Notes: generated by a model from the letters alone, not told the origin. A stretch of 64,000 nucleotides of DNA from Rutidosis leptorrhynchoides (GCF_046630445.1 NC_092343.1:141291501-141355500); one strand, 5' to 3'; shown: positions 45,268 through 57,954, counted from the stretch's first letter. Numbers and translations are program-made.

Positions 45268-45846
45268 ATACGCCCCACACTCCTTAGTTAAAGGTAGATC
45301 ATCAATTTTATCTCAGCACTTCTTAGTGAAAAAGTAGATGATTCGTATGAGTTATTTGACTTGTATCCCGACACAACATAATAAATAGACCATTTATTAT
45401 GTATCACTTTTTATCAGATGATACAGCATTCTTCAAAGCTTTCTCACAAAATAAGTCCAACAAGCCGGTTAGAGCAGTAAAGGTACACTTTACATACACT
45501 CAAACACTTCTAAAATAAATAACAAGAATTAATAATCAATTCTTTTTATTTTTTCTCTTGCAGGATGTTACCAAATAACTTTGCAATGTATGCAAGGAAA
45601 CGACAAAACCAAAACAGTCTTGGGCTTTGAAGAAGATTCAAGAAAAGTAATATGCAATGGCAATTGTGGCAGATGATATCAAAGAAAAACTGAATAATTG
45701 TTGTGGATGTATAATTAGGTTCTGTGAATGAATGTAACAAGGGGAATGGTCAGCGCACTTTGCGGCGCGAAAACTGCGAAATGTGTTCCTACATTTTGCT
45801 TTTTACATACCATTCAGTTTATAATTTACATATTGTTGTTACATAG
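45268..45846 (+). other. 3' flank of the TNL gene
   Basis: Starts after the TAA at 45265-45267. A pyrimidine tract ending TTTTTCTCTTGCAG at about 45564, followed by GATGTTACC, looks like a splice acceptor, and the preceding FKAFSQNKSNKPVRAVK frame (45436-45483) could be a small terminal exon, but neither extends. The stretch ends at the Copia LTR. It probably contains the gene's 3' UTR. Confidence 0.4.
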
Positions 45847-46678
45847 TGTTGGAGTATGATACAAATTCAAAGCGAGCGTAAGCATTTTTAAAACTTTACA
45901 AAATCATACTCTTCCACGGATCATTGTACAAAACTTTGGCAAACAAAACAAATTAACGAAACCGAACAAGAGAAGATTAGAATACAACCTTTGTAGCCTT
46001 TTGGAGATCGAATTTGAAAACCCAAAGAAGAGTTCCTCTAAACGGTACACACTCAAAGTTCCAACCTTGCTTCGATCTATACCTTCTACTTAACGGATAT
46101 TTTCTTCTTTGTTATTTCCACCAAAAACCGAACCCAATTATAGATTTCAAGTATTTTAGGTTACTTAAAAATAAGAAAGAAAAATAGTATTTTTGTATGT
46201 GTGTTTTTGTATCTTTTTCATAACTTTTCCAATACCAAGACTTGGTATTATATATTACATAATTGATACAATTAATACATCTAGTATAAATGTAATAAAT
46301 AAAGATTTGGAAAGATTTGGAAAGATTTGCAAAATCAAATCTTTATATAAAATAAGATTTACAAAATCAAATCAAATCTTTATATCTTATATAAAATATG
46401 ATTTGCAAAATCTAATCAAATCATTACATATTTAGATTTGTAAGTATATGTATACACATAAAAAAAACTTACTTAATTTATTAAACCATTAACTAATGAT
46501 TAATAAATTAATTTCCGATTAGAAGGTATATCAAACAATTTTACGATTGGCCTTTGTGTGTGACCGAATAGGATAAATGGACTTTTATTATTTAATGTCA
46601 TGGGCATATCTTCAGAATATATGTACCACGGTCAAACCACGGTCGAACCGTAGCCAACCCGAGAACATATTTTCAACA
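45847..46678 (-). mobile_element. 3' LTR of the Copia element
   Basis: 832 bp with termini TGTTGGAGTATG and TTTTCAACA. It includes an internal cluster of imperfect AAGATTTGGAAAGATTTG/CAAATC repeats (46300-46440). It is bounded on the right by a polypurine tract, which makes it the 3' LTR of a minus-strand element. Confidence 0.75.
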
Positions 46679-46700
46679 GACTCCCACTTGCACTGACATT
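46679..46700 (-). other. Copia polypurine tract
   Basis: The minus strand reads TGCAAGTGGGAGTC directly before the LTR. AAGTGGGAG is the usual form in plant Copia elements. Confidence 0.75.
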
Positions 46701-47489
46701 AATATTATTGGTCTGTCTTAAAAAAAGACACACCATGTGTAACAACTAGTCTGCTACGTTACACTCCTATATTTTGATTTATATCAATCATCCTTTTGTT
46801 CAAGATATCTATATGAACGTGTGACATGGTTAAGTGTCAATCATCATCGTTCAAGATTATGTTTCCCGATGGAGATTTGTGGTGATCAAATAGACTGCAA
46901 TTGCATTAATTCAGTCGTAGCATGGCCGTGCATTTAATTCAGCACAAATCAACGAGGGGCCCAGAGATATCGCTTAAACTTGCTTAAAGAAGAAGGAACA
47001 AATTGCTTCAACTGTATAGACATCCACCACATTCCATGATATACCTAACGCACAACGTTAGAAACAGGTCAAAGTATAACATAGTTTGTGTCAGGATTTC
47101 TCATACATATCCACTCTAGGATAAATGATGTTGCCATCTTAGAGCTTACCTTTTGACTTAAAACCATGAAGTAATGTCTAAGTGTGGTCATTCCAGAACC
47201 TTGAATCAACTATCAAGTTCCTCATGAATGTAGTTTCATATAAGCCTATATTACTACACTTCATAGCAGCCTTAATTCAATTCTCTCTTCCTTAGAGAAC
47301 AACCGACTGTGAAATTTTATGAAATGATATTCATTGGAAGTTAAAACATGCAAAATGAAACATGGCAATATACAATGAAATGATCGCATCGTGCGTATAA
47401 TATAATCTCAATATATTAATCATCAGATCAATTGCAACATATATTATTACCCAATGTTTAAAGTTTCAAACTTAACATAAAAAATACAA
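46701..47489. other. Copia sequence between pol and the polypurine tract
   Basis: About 790 bp of AT-rich DNA with no recognisable protein on either strand. It is long for a Copia 3' untranslated region but contains no sign of another insertion that I can see. Confidence 0.5.
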
Positions 47490-50400
47490 TCAAACTTTAT
47501 CATTAATGACACGAATGCCAATAGACATGCTATGAGCATCATGCTTAGTCTGTGGCAAAGGCTTGGTGAAAGGATCAGCCAAGTTCTTAGTCGTGTCTAC
47601 TCTACTTAATAATATGTCATTTTCTGCTACAAGTTGACAGATGTAATGGTACTTTCTGAGTATGTGCCGTGTGCGCTTTTGTGACCTCGGTTCTTGAGCT
47701 AAGACAACCGCACTCACATTGTCGCAGAAAATCTCAACAGGATCATGGATTGTAATAACCACACCTAGATCCCTGATGAATTTCTTTATCCACATGGCCT
47801 CTTTAGCAGCCTCATTTACTGCTATATACTCAGCTTCTGTCGTAGAATCAGCAATAGTACTTTGCTTACCACTTCTCCATGTGACGGCTCCACCGTTCAA
47901 CATAAATACAAATCCTGATTGTGAAGAGCAATCATCTCTATCTGATTAGAAACTAGTGTCAGAGTAACCTTTGATGCTCAGCTCGTCATTCCCACCATAG
48001 ACCAAGAACATCTCTTTAGTCCTCCTAAGATACTTTAGAATGTTCTTGACTGTTATCCAATGAGCTTCACCAGGATTAGCCTGATAACGACTAGTCATGC
48101 TTAGTGCATACGACACGTCAGGCCTAGTGCATATCATCGCATACATGATCGATCCTATAGCTGAAGCATATGGAGTCCGACTCATGGTAGCTGACTCCAA
48201 GTCAGAATTAGGACATTGAGACTTGCTCAATATCATTCCAGGGTTCATAGGAACGCACCCTTTCTTGGAGTTATGCATATCGAATTTCTTCAGTATCTTA
48301 TCTATATATGCACTTTGGTTTAGCCCAATTAATCTCCTTGACCTATCTCGATAGATCTTTATTCTCAAAATATATGATGCATCTCCTATGTCTTTCATGG
48401 AGAAACATTTCCCTAGCCAAGCATTGACATCTTTCAATGTCGGGATATCATTTCCCATGAGTAATATGTCATCGACATATAGTACAAGGAAGACTACAAC
48501 ACTCCCACTAGACCTAACATAGACACATGGCTCATCTTCGCCTCTAATAAAACCAAATTCTTTGATCTTCTCATTAAAGCAAAGATTCCAGCTACGAGAA
48601 GCTTGTTTAAGTCCATAAATGGAATTTTGAAGCTTGCACACACTATTAGGATACTTAGAATGTACATAACCCTCAAGTTGTGTCATAAACACATCCTCTG
48701 TTAGCTTACCATTAAGGAAAGCTGTTTTTACATCCATTTGCCATATCTCATAGTCCTAAAATGCAGCTATGGCAAGAAGTATTCTAATAGATTTCAACAT
48801 ACCTACTGGTGAAAAAATTTCATCATAGTCTACACCATATTGTTGCGTGTAACCCTTAGCCACCAGTCTGGCTTTAAAATGTATGTACATTTCCATCCAT
48901 ATCGGTCTAACCCAATGATTTTAGTACATGGTATATGATTAATCAAGGCCTAGACTTGATTATCATGCATGGATTGGATCTCGTTGTCCATAGCCTCCTT
49001 CCATTTGACAGACTCGGGGCCTGTCATTGCTTCCTGATAGGTAATAGGTTCATCAGAATCTATATTTTTGTCGTCACCCTCAAATATGTGTAAATTATAT
49101 TTCTTTGGTGTTCGACACACTCTATCAGATCTACATATGGGTGGTGGCTGTATGTAAGTTTTTCTTTCAACTGCAGGCTCGTCGACCTCTTGAGGAGAAT
49201 CGGTTCCAATATCAGTTTCCATGTCGGTTGATTCTTGAATTTCTTCAAGGTCAATTTTGCTCCCACTGGTTCCTTTTGATATGAGATCATTTTCAAGGAA
49301 GACTCCCCTTCGGGACACAAAGACTTTGTTCTCAGTAGGGTTGTAAAACAAATATCCAAAAGAATCAGTCGGGTAACCAACAAATAAACACTTTTCGGAT
49401 CTGGGTTCAAGTTTATCTTGAGCTTCACGACGAACGTAAGCCTCACAACCCTAGATTCATAGATATGAGAGAGACACAGTTTTACCATGCCATATCTCAT
49501 AAGGTGTTTTAGAAACTTTCTAGGTTGGGATGAGGTTAAGGATCCTTGCGGCAGTTTGTAGGGCATAGCCCCAAAAACTGATTGGAAGCTTTGTGCGGCT
49601 CATCATGGATCGAACCATATCAAGTAATGTTCGATTCCTCCTTTCAGCCACACCATTATGTTGTGGTGTTCTAGGAGGAGCTAATTGTGAGATTATCTCA
49701 CAACCCCATAGATGATCACGAAATTCATCATTAAGATATTCACCACCTCTATTAGATCAGAGAATCTTAATTCTTTTGTTCAGTTGATTTTCTACTTTAT
49801 TTTGGTATGCCTTGAACACTCCCAAAGTTTCAGACTTTTGTTTAATTAAATAAACATAACCATATCTACTGAAGTCATCAGTAAATGTAACAAAGTATCG
49901 TTCCTGGTGTCTAGTAGGCGATCTGAATGGATCACACACATCAGTGTGTACTAACTCCAACAGATCATTACCCCTTTCACAGTTTTCTGTGAAAGGTGCT
50001 TTTGTCATTTTTCCTAACAAGCAAGATTCACATTCTTCATATGATGTAACATCAAATGATTCTAAATTTCCATCTGACTGAAGTTTTGCTATGCGTTTCT
50101 TGTTTATATGGCCTAAACGACAATGCCATAGATACGTTTTATCCAAAAAGTCTTTGGATGAATCAACATTGTAGATTGAACTATCATTTAGCTTTGCTGT
50201 GGTTTCTAAGATGCCTTTACAAGGACTAGCCTTAAAATAAAACATCCCATTTTTGTGAACAAGTATTGATCCATTATCAAAACTAAAATCAAAACCATCA
50301 TTAAATAAAGCATTAAAAGATATAATGTTTCTTGCCATTTCGGCACTGTAGCAAACATTAGATAAAACAATACATAGATTAGAATCAAAAGAAAGATTGT

Positions 50401-51499
50401 ATTCTCCAATCATGTTAACAGAGGCAACGTTCTTATTTCCCATGATTAGATTGAGCTCTCCGGTCTTCAGCTTCCTACTTCTTGGGAGTCCCTGCACATT
50501 TGTACAAATGTGAGTACCACATCCTGTGTCTAATACCCAGGAATTAGAAATAGTAGTATTATTTAGTTCAATCATGAACAAACCTGAAGGTACGGCGACT
50601 CCCTTATCCCGTAGTTCATTAAGTTCCTTCAAGTACTTGGTACAATTGAGCCTCCAATGTCCTTTCTCCCCACAATGAAAGCATATTGCTTCTTCAGGAG
50701 ACTTGGTTTGTGGGATCTTTGAAGTAGAAGAGTTAGCAATGCCCTTAGGTTTAGGTTTGAAGTTAGACGTGGCAATCTTACCCTTGCCCTTGTTCTTGCC
50801 CTTTGTTTTATTTTTCTTCTTCTTGATCCTACCTTCACGAATGTCTAGAACAGTAGTTGCGGGTTTAGCTTTGGCCATGTTGGCCTCAACAGTTTTCAAC
50901 ATGCCATGGAGCTCCATGATTGTTTTCTCCATATTGTTCATATTATAGTTCATAATGAATCCTTCATATGCACTAGTAAGCGTGTTCAGGATAAAATCCG
51001 TTGCAAGCTCCTGACTTATGGAAAAACCAAGGCGCTCCAGTCGGTCTATGTACCCTTTCATTTGTAGTACATGGACACTAACGCTACTTCTTGTTGCCAT
51101 TTTACAAGATACGAGAGCTTTTACGGTGTCAAACCTTTCTTGCTTTGCTTATTGTTGGAACATGTCTTTGAGTTGGTTAAGCATGTCATACGACCCTAAG
51201 CTCTCCATGCCCTTTTGGAACTCCGGAGACATGGTCGCCAACATCAAGCATGCTACCTCATTAGACTCGGAACGACATTTTTCAAACTCGTCCCTAGCCG
51301 CTTGAGTAGCTCTCGATCCGGGTTCTGCCGGTAAGGGTTCCTCAATTGCCCTGATCTTTCCTTCCATCCTAAGAGCAATTTTTAGGTTGCGAAGCCAGTC
51401 CATGTAGTTCAAGCCCTTAAGCTTGTCCTTTTCGAGGAGCCCTTTAAGGCAGAAATTAGTGATTGATAACGGAGTAGGATTTGTGTTTGTTGCAGACAT
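47490..51499 (-). pseudogene. Copia gag-pol polyprotein, broken
   Basis: Begins at 51499 with MSATNTNPTPL and a UBN2-type gag (MDWLRNLKIALR). After a break at about 51145 come a CCHC knuckle, CFHCGEKGHWRLNC (about 50665), the protease LDTGCGTHIC (about 50530), pre-integrase LWHCRLGH (about 50125) and integrase core (HTDVCDPF about 49945, FTDDFSRYGYVY about 49880). The integrase remainder (49740-49300) is frameshifted. Reverse transcriptase begins about 48900, with MDVKTAFLNG at 48737 and YVDD at about 48475. RNase H (STTEAEYIAV about 47845, LADPFTKPL about 47560) ends at 47490. Stops include a TAA at about 47947 in place of a sense codon. The internal order protease-integrase-RT-RNase H is diagnostic of Copia. 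Confidence 0.9.
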
Positions 51500-52404
51500 C
51501 TATCATATTTTTAAAGTAAGTTATATTAGTTAGTTTGATATGTTTAATTCTTGTTAAGATAATTACCCAAGTGTGTTCAATATTCAAACAATTATAATTA
51601 ACAAGGTTAAGATCCATATTTCACTTATGGTAACGACGGGTTTACCACGGATCGCCAATCATAAGCTATTTAGGTAGGTAACTATATTACCAATTTCATC
51701 CATTATGAGATTCTTAGGTTCTGCGGGATTTAGTGATAATCAATTATTTCACTTGGCATGTTTAATCCCTTCTACGCTAATCCTTCCTCGTGGCGGGTTT
51801 GCCGCGAACCACGATTTCAGATTGTAAACCGTCTGTGATAGATACACGTGAAATCCGGCCCAAGACTGATAATGCTAAAAACGAACATATATTTCATAGC
51901 ATTATCCCTCAAGAAAGACAAGCTTTTAATTGCAATTGTTCTATTTACAAGTAATATTCGTTTAAATAATAAAAGGTGAAAACAAAAGACAGATTCGACG
52001 AATTGAAGATGCAAACAACCAAAAAGCTCAAAAGTACAAAATACAATCAAAGTGGTTCAAATTATTGATGAGAAACGTCTCGAAATTACAAGAGTACAAG
52101 ACGCGAAATGCAAAATACAAGATATTAAATTGTACGCAAGGACGTTCGAAAATCCGGAACCGGGCCCTGAGTCAACTTTCAACGCGCGACGCAACGAAGC
52201 TAAAATTACAAGTCAACTATGCACATAAATGTAATATAATATATAAATAATTCTTAAAATTATATATATATTTTATTTATATTTTAAAATCCTTCGGCAA
52301 GCTAGGATCCAAAGTGTGTGAGCTGGAATCCAGTGCTCCGCACTCGCGGTACGTTTGTGAAGGAAACTACCGCACTCGCGGAACTCTACAGTATGAAGTG
52401 GGCC

Positions 52405-52412
52405 TATAAAAG
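52405..52412 (+). promoter_or_regulatory. Candidate TATA box of the LTR
   Basis: TATAAAAG in an otherwise GC-neutral stretch, about 60 bp upstream of the TA microsatellite and 20 bp after the second CCGCACTCGCGG motif. Position in mid-LTR fits a U3/R promoter. Not tested. Confidence 0.45.
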
Positions 52413-52470
52413 GCAACGAATTCTGCACCAAAAAACATCTTTTCTGATCCATCTATCTATCTCTCACTCG

Positions 52471-52541
<71 letters not shown>
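52471..52541. repeat. (TA)n microsatellite
   Basis: An uninterrupted TA run of about 70 bp within the LTR. Confidence 0.95.
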
Positions 52542-52546
<5 letters not shown>

Positions 52547-53901
52547 TTTAATTTTAATTTTTAATAATAATAAGGGTATGTTAGCGAATGTTGTAAGGGT
52601 GTAAGTCGAAATTCTATCCGTGTAACGCTACGTTATTTTTAATCATTGTAAGTTATGTTCAACCTTTTTACATTAATGTCTCGTAGCTAAGTTATTATTA
52701 TGCTTATTTAATCCGAAGTAATCATGATGTTGGGCTAAAATATTTAAATTTGGGTAATTGGGCTTTGTACCATAATTGGGGTTTGGACAAAAGAACGACA
52801 CTTGTGGAAATTAGACTATGGGCTATTAATGGGCTTTATATTTGTTTAACTAAATGATAGTTTGTTAATTTTAATATAAAGATTTACAGTTGGACATACC
52901 TATAAATAACCATATACACTCAATCGGACACGATGGGCGGGATATTTATATGTACGAATAATCGTTCATTTAACCGGACATGGAAATGGATAAATAGTCA
53001 CTAGAATTATTAAAACAATGGTGAAATTATGTACAAGGATACTTGGCGTAATTGTTAACAAAGTATTAAAACCTTGGGTTACACGCAGTCGATATCCTGG
53101 TGTAATTATTAAACAAAGTATTAAGACCTTGTTACAGTTTAAGTCCCCAATTAGTTGGAATATTTGACTTCGGGTATAAGGATAATTTGACGATGACACT
53201 CGCATTTTATATTTATGACTGATGGACTGTTATGGACAAAAACCAGACGGACATATTAAATAATCCAGGACAAAGGGCAATTAACCCATGGGCATAAAAC
53301 TAAAATAACACGTCAAACATCATGATTACGGAAGTTTAAATAAGCATAATTCCTTTATTTTCATATTTAATTGCACTTCTAATTATCGCACTTTTATTTA
53401 TTGTCATTGTATTTAATTACACTTTTAATTATCGTACTTTTTAATTATTGCAATTTTATTTTATCGCACTTTTATTTATCTTAATTTCATTATCGTTATT
53501 TACTTTACGCTTAAATTAAGTCTTTTATATTTTTAATATTTTACATTAGGTTTTAACTGCGACTAAAATTTTAAAATCGACAAACGTGTCATTAAACGGT
53601 AAAAACCCCCCTTTATAATAATAATACTACTTATACATATATTTTTGTATTTTTACAATTATAAGTTTTAAAAATATAGCGTTAAGCTTGTTTAAAAGAT
53701 TCCCTGTGGAACGAATCGGACTTACTAAAAACTACACTACTGTACGATTAGGTACACTGCTTATAAGTATTGTAGCAAGGTTTAGGTATATCCATTCTAT
53801 AAATAAATAAATATCTTGTGTAAAATGGTATCGTATTTAATAGTTTTTCATAGTAAAATAAACACTATTTCATATACACCTCGCATAACATCAAGTATTT
53901 T

Positions 53902-53916
53902 TGGCGCCGCGGGGAC
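53902..53916 (+). other. Primer-binding site, tRNA-Asp type
   Basis: TGGCGCCGCGGGGAC matches the complement of plant tRNA-Asp (TGGCGCCG-TTGC-CGGGGA) with the four bases TTGC missing. This PBS is characteristic of Athila/Tat/Ogre-type elements. The deletion may mark a decayed copy or a variant. Confidence 0.65.
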
Positions 53917-55193
53917 ATTCTTGCTTAAACGCCGGAAGCGCAACGCTATATAAAAAAAAGATATTTTTATTAAGTTTTAGTTTATTTTTGTAAAAATACG
54001 TTTTAAATATTAAAAATATAAAAATATATTCATATATTTTTAAGAATTTGTTTAAAATATATAAAATTATAAAGTAATTCTATTTCTATTTTTCAAAATT
54101 ATAAGTTTTTGTTTATTTTATATAAATATATATATAAAACAGAAAATAAAATAAAAAGCATAAAAAAAGTAAAAAAAAAAAACAGAACCTGTCGAATTTT
54201 TTGACCAGCATCTCAACTGAATTGGGGGTATCCTCACTCGCGGTACTTTTTGCCAGTTGGCATCCGCACTCGCGGAGGTTTTCTGACAGGTCAACACAGC
54301 CAGCATTAATTACGAAATTAGGGTTAATTAATTAATTATTATTATTATTTAGGGTTTAATTAAAATATTAATTAGTTTTAGTTAATTAAATTTGTATTTT
54401 TAGGTTTTAATTAGTTTTTATTAAATATATAAACTAATACTTTTATAAAATAATAATATAAAAATAATATTTTTATAAAAATTGTACTTTTTACAACTTT
54501 AAGTATATTTTTATATTTTGTATCTTTTTATTTGTTTTAGCATAATATTTGTATCTTTCGTTCGTATTTAGTTTTAAGCCATAGTTTTTGCCATAGTTAT
54601 TTTTATTTCTAGATTTTTAGGCTTTGCCGTAAAATCCCTTAAGTGCTTTTTCTTTAGACTAAGATTTAGATGCTTTAAAATTTTGCGACGCCGTTTTTAA
54701 ATTTTAGTACCTTTTTAAGTTATTGCCATTTGAGATATAGTATTTTTTTTAAGCTTTAATATTTTTATACGCAACTTTTAATTTTTAGTTTTTAGACTTT
54801 TAAGTTTCGACGCGCTACTTTCTTATTTTTATATCTCGGTGCCTATTATTTCTCAACCTTTTATTTTTCGACGTTTTTCGACGCGCTCTTTTTCTTTCTT
54901 ATTTCTCGACATTCTAGTTTTTAGGACTTAAAATTTTCTCTATTTCTTATCTAAAATTTCTTTAAATTTCAACGAAAAATTATTTTAAGTAGTTAAATTG
55001 ATAGACATCCAAAATTTTCTGGTTCGTAGTAATAGTTGGATTTGTTAGTGGCGAGTTGTGGGCTTCTGATTTAAAGGGTCCTGGCTACCTACTGCATCTA
55101 TTGGCTATTCGAAACGTGGGCAAAATCAGAAAAGTCTATTATTTTGATAACTTATATAATTTTTATTTTTATAACTAATAGGATATTCAGTGA
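53917..55193 (+). other. Leader between PBS and gag
   Basis: AT-rich, non-coding. It contains a second pair of the CCGCACTCGCGG-type hairpin motifs (54232 and 54264) with the same 32-bp spacing as in the LTR. No reading frame of note. Confidence 0.6.
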
Positions 55194-56119
55194 ATGCACC
55201 GAGCAAAACGTTCACCACCTTTCGTACGTTCACCACCTGTAACTCGATCAAGACATCTAGCAAATATTGTCGCCGTTGATTTTTCTTTAGAATCGTCATA
55301 TAGTCGACCAAGTATTCCAATTCAAATTTCCGATAATTCATTTTTTGAACCCGACCTCACAATTGAGAATCCGGAGAATATTCAGGGACAATTCATAGAT
55401 CCTGAACCACTAATCTTTCCTCCGGAACCACCAATCATTCAAACAGAAATTGTTGAGGAACCAACCATTAAATCAGAATCCTCTAGTGATTCAGAATCAA
55501 CCATTCCAATCATGGAAAATCTGGAACCTCTAAGTATGGAAGACCGAATGAGAGCTAAACGCACTGGCCAAGGTCACGCAATTACTCACCCTGACATTAA
55601 TGCGCCAGATTATGAAATCAAAGGACAAATCCTACACATGGTAACTAATCAATGCCAATTTAGTGGTGCGCCGAAGGAAGATCCAAATGAACATCTTCGT
55701 ACTTTTAATAGGATCTGCACTCTATTCAAAATAAGAGAAGTGGAGGATGAACATATATATCTCATGTTATTTCCCTGGACTTTAAAGGGAGAAGCCAAAG
55801 ATTGGTTAGAATCGTTACCTGAAGGGGCGATTGATACATGAGATGTTTTAGTTGAAAATTTTCTTAAACAATTCTTTCCGGCATCTAAAGCCGTAAGACG
55901 TCTTGTCAAATAGTATAAATATTCTACTAAGGATGTGACTTCACTACAAGGAAAGACATCGATATAGCAGCCGGTGGTTCCATTATGAAGAAAACAGCAA
56001 ATGATGCTTACAAAATTATTGATAACACTACTTCCCACTCACATGAGTGGCACCAAGAAAAAGATATCGTTAGATCATCTAAAGCAGCTAGAGCCGATTC
56101 TAGCCATGACTTAGATTCC
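55194..56119 (+). pseudogene. gag of Tat/Athila-type element, broken
   Basis: Starts MHRAKRSPPFVRSPPV, then an acidic Ser-rich region (SESSSDSEST), EDRMRAKRTGQGHAI and the gag core: FSGAPKEDPNEHLRTFNRIC, IREVEDEHIYLMLFPW and LKGEAKDWLESLPEG. The last motif (F-P-W-x-L-x-x-x-A-x-x-W-L) is that of Athila/Tat gag. A TGA replaces Trp at 55839-55841, a further stop is near 55912, and a block is missing near 55945 before SAAGG-like sequence resumes as KKTANDAYKIIDNTTSHSHE (from 55988). The reading frame ends at the LTR of D. Confidence 0.8.
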
Positions 56120-56571
56120 ATCTGTCATACCCCGTTCAAAATCTTCCTGAATGAACACAATAACATATGGTACCATCGCGATGAACTGACGTCTATATGA
56201 CTTGAACGACTACAAGTAATATCTTTAAAATGAGCAAATGCACAGCGAAAGGTTTCTTTTATACCTGAGAATAAACACGCTTTAAAGTGTCAACCAAAAG
56301 GTTGGTGAGTTCATAGGTTTATCATAAACAATAAAATTCAGTACTTTTGATAGACCACAAGATTTAAATGTTGCATGGTACAAATGGGCCCGAATCCTAT
56401 ACCCACCTGTAATGTACATGCGATATCTTTTAAATACAGTACACCTTTCTCGTGTACGCAATCATTTTTCATAAATCTTAGTAACCATACACATATCTCG
56501 TGTACAAAATATAATACACATAACTTGTGTATAAAAATGATTTTCTCGATACATAACATTCACATCAATTA

Positions 56572-56695
56572 GTGGCAATTATCATGTCCACATAATTCAA
56601 AGGTGGCAATTATCATGTCCACATAATTCAATGGTGGCAATTATCATGTCCACATAATTCAATGGTGGCAATTATCATGTCCACATAATTCAATA
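56572..56695. repeat. 31-bp tandem repeat, four copies
   Basis: Four successive copies of a 31-bp unit starting GTGGCAATTATCATGTCCAC, with only one or two differences. Inside LTR D. Confidence 0.95.
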
Positions 56696-56844
56696 ATAAT
56701 TCGCAGAACTTCTGTCTGCATAATAATTCATTCGAGGAATGTTTTGCTTGTGTCTATCTCGTCAAACATTTATAAAAGTATTTCATGTATTCGCAGTTCG
56801 AAATATATTTCAAAAGCATTTAATAAAGCAGTTATAAAAACAGC

Positions 56845-57180
56845 GCATGTATTCTCAGTCCCAAAAATGTAAAGAGTAAAAGGGAATCAAATGAACTCAT
56901 GCATATAATTATTGTAAAGCATTTAATAAAATATTGCATGTATTCTCAGCCCAAAAATGTAAAGAGTAAAAAAGGGAGCAAATAAACTCACGCATATGAA
57001 TATTGTAAAACAGTTATTAAAACAGTGCATGTATTCTCAGCCCAAAAATGTAATGAGTAAAAGGGAGCAAATGAACTCACGCATATAAATATTGTAAAAC
57101 AGTTATTAAAACAGTGCATGTATTCTCAGCCCAAAAATGTAATGAGTAAAAGGGAGCAAATGAACTCACCATACTGTATT
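56845..57180. repeat. About 90-bp tandem repeat, four copies
   Basis: Units begin GCATGTATTCTCAG(T)CCC at 56845, 56936, 57027 and 57116 (periods 91, 91 and 89). Each unit contains the TATTCTCAGCCC...AAGGGA block that is single-copy in the A/B and E LTRs. Confidence 0.95.
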
Positions 57181-57479
57181 TTGTAGTAAAAATACATATG
57201 ACGTCATTTAACAAGTGTAGGGTTGACCTCGGATTCACGAACCTATATTATTCATATATTTATTAAAACATATACTTGTAATCGAACAAGTTTAGATATT
57301 ATTATTAATTGTCATTTCAGTAACTTGTATGGTTCATTGATAACTATATTAACTATATTTATTTTATATAATTTAGATACTTAAGTAGTATTTATTATAA
57401 AAATATTAATGTTGTTATGCGATATGTTCTAAATATATTCTTATATAGCTATTTATTTGGTAAAATAATATCAATAATA

Positions 57480-57935
57480 ATAAATAAAAATTTGTATCTT
57501 TTTATGATAATAATAATAATAATACTACAAGTAATTAGTTTTTAGTAATGATATTGCTATTAATAGTTTTGATAATAATATTAATAATAAAAGTAATGTT
57601 AGTAAAAATAATAAATTTAATGAAAAGATAATAATAATAAGAAAAAAAAATGTTAGTTTTTATAAAAATAATATTTTAAATGATAATGGTACTTTTAATA
57701 AAAATGATGATTCTAATAGAAATTTTAATAGTCATATTAATAATAATACTATATATTTTAATAATAATAATAATGATAATAATATTAATTATACTAATAA
57801 TCTTATTTCTAATATTGGTAATAATAATAATTACTTAATAAAAATCAATAATAAATAATAATAATAATAATGAAATAATAATAATAATGATAATAATAAT
57901 AATAATAGTAATAATAATAAGGATAAGAATGCTAC
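57480..57935. repeat. AAT-rich microsatellite region
   Basis: Imperfect (AAT)n/(ATA)n over about 450 bp inside LTR D. No coding content. Confidence 0.9.
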
Positions 57936-57954
57936 CTTAAAAGAATAGGTCTTT

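Larger units (their letters stand above)
45847..51866 (-). mobile_element. Ty1/Copia element, 5' end missing
   Basis: The 3' LTR (45847-46678), polypurine tract, pol and gag run right to left in the order expected for a minus-strand Copia element (gag, protease, integrase, RT, RNase H). The DNA right of gag (51500-51866) looks like its leader, but no primer-binding site or 5' LTR follows. At 51867 a Tat/Athila-type LTR begins, so the rest may lie on the far side of that element. The left flank CATAG (45842-45846) is the candidate duplication, untestable here. Confidence 0.8.
51867..53890 (+). mobile_element. 5' LTR of the Tat/Athila-type element
   Basis: Begins TGATAATGCTAAAAACG and ends near ...CATAACA, about 2.0 kb. 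The left boundary is from the LTR-like start and my recollection of this repeat in Asteraceae; the right from its position before the PBS. It contains a TATAAAAG box (52405-52412), a 70-bp TA microsatellite (about 52471-52541) and two CCGCACTCGCGG hairpin motifs (52338 and 52370). Confidence 0.65.
51867..56122 (+). mobile_element. 5' part of a Tat/Athila-type Ty3 element
   Basis: A plus-strand element with a long 5' LTR (51867 to about 53890), a PBS of tRNA-Asp type, a 1.3-kb leader and a damaged gag. It ends abruptly at 56123, where the LTR of element D begins, so pol and the 3' LTR are not in the window or were displaced. It appears inserted into the leader of the Copia element. The PBS and gag type separate it from the chromoviral elements A and B. 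Confidence 0.75.

Noticed and set aside
45436-45720. Further coding exon of the TNL gene
   Set aside because: A splice-like TTGCAG is present, but the downstream frame stops at once and no TNL C-terminal motif is seen.
56572-57180. CRISPR-like array
   Set aside because: Adjacent head-to-tail tandem repeats without unique spacers, in plant LTR DNA.
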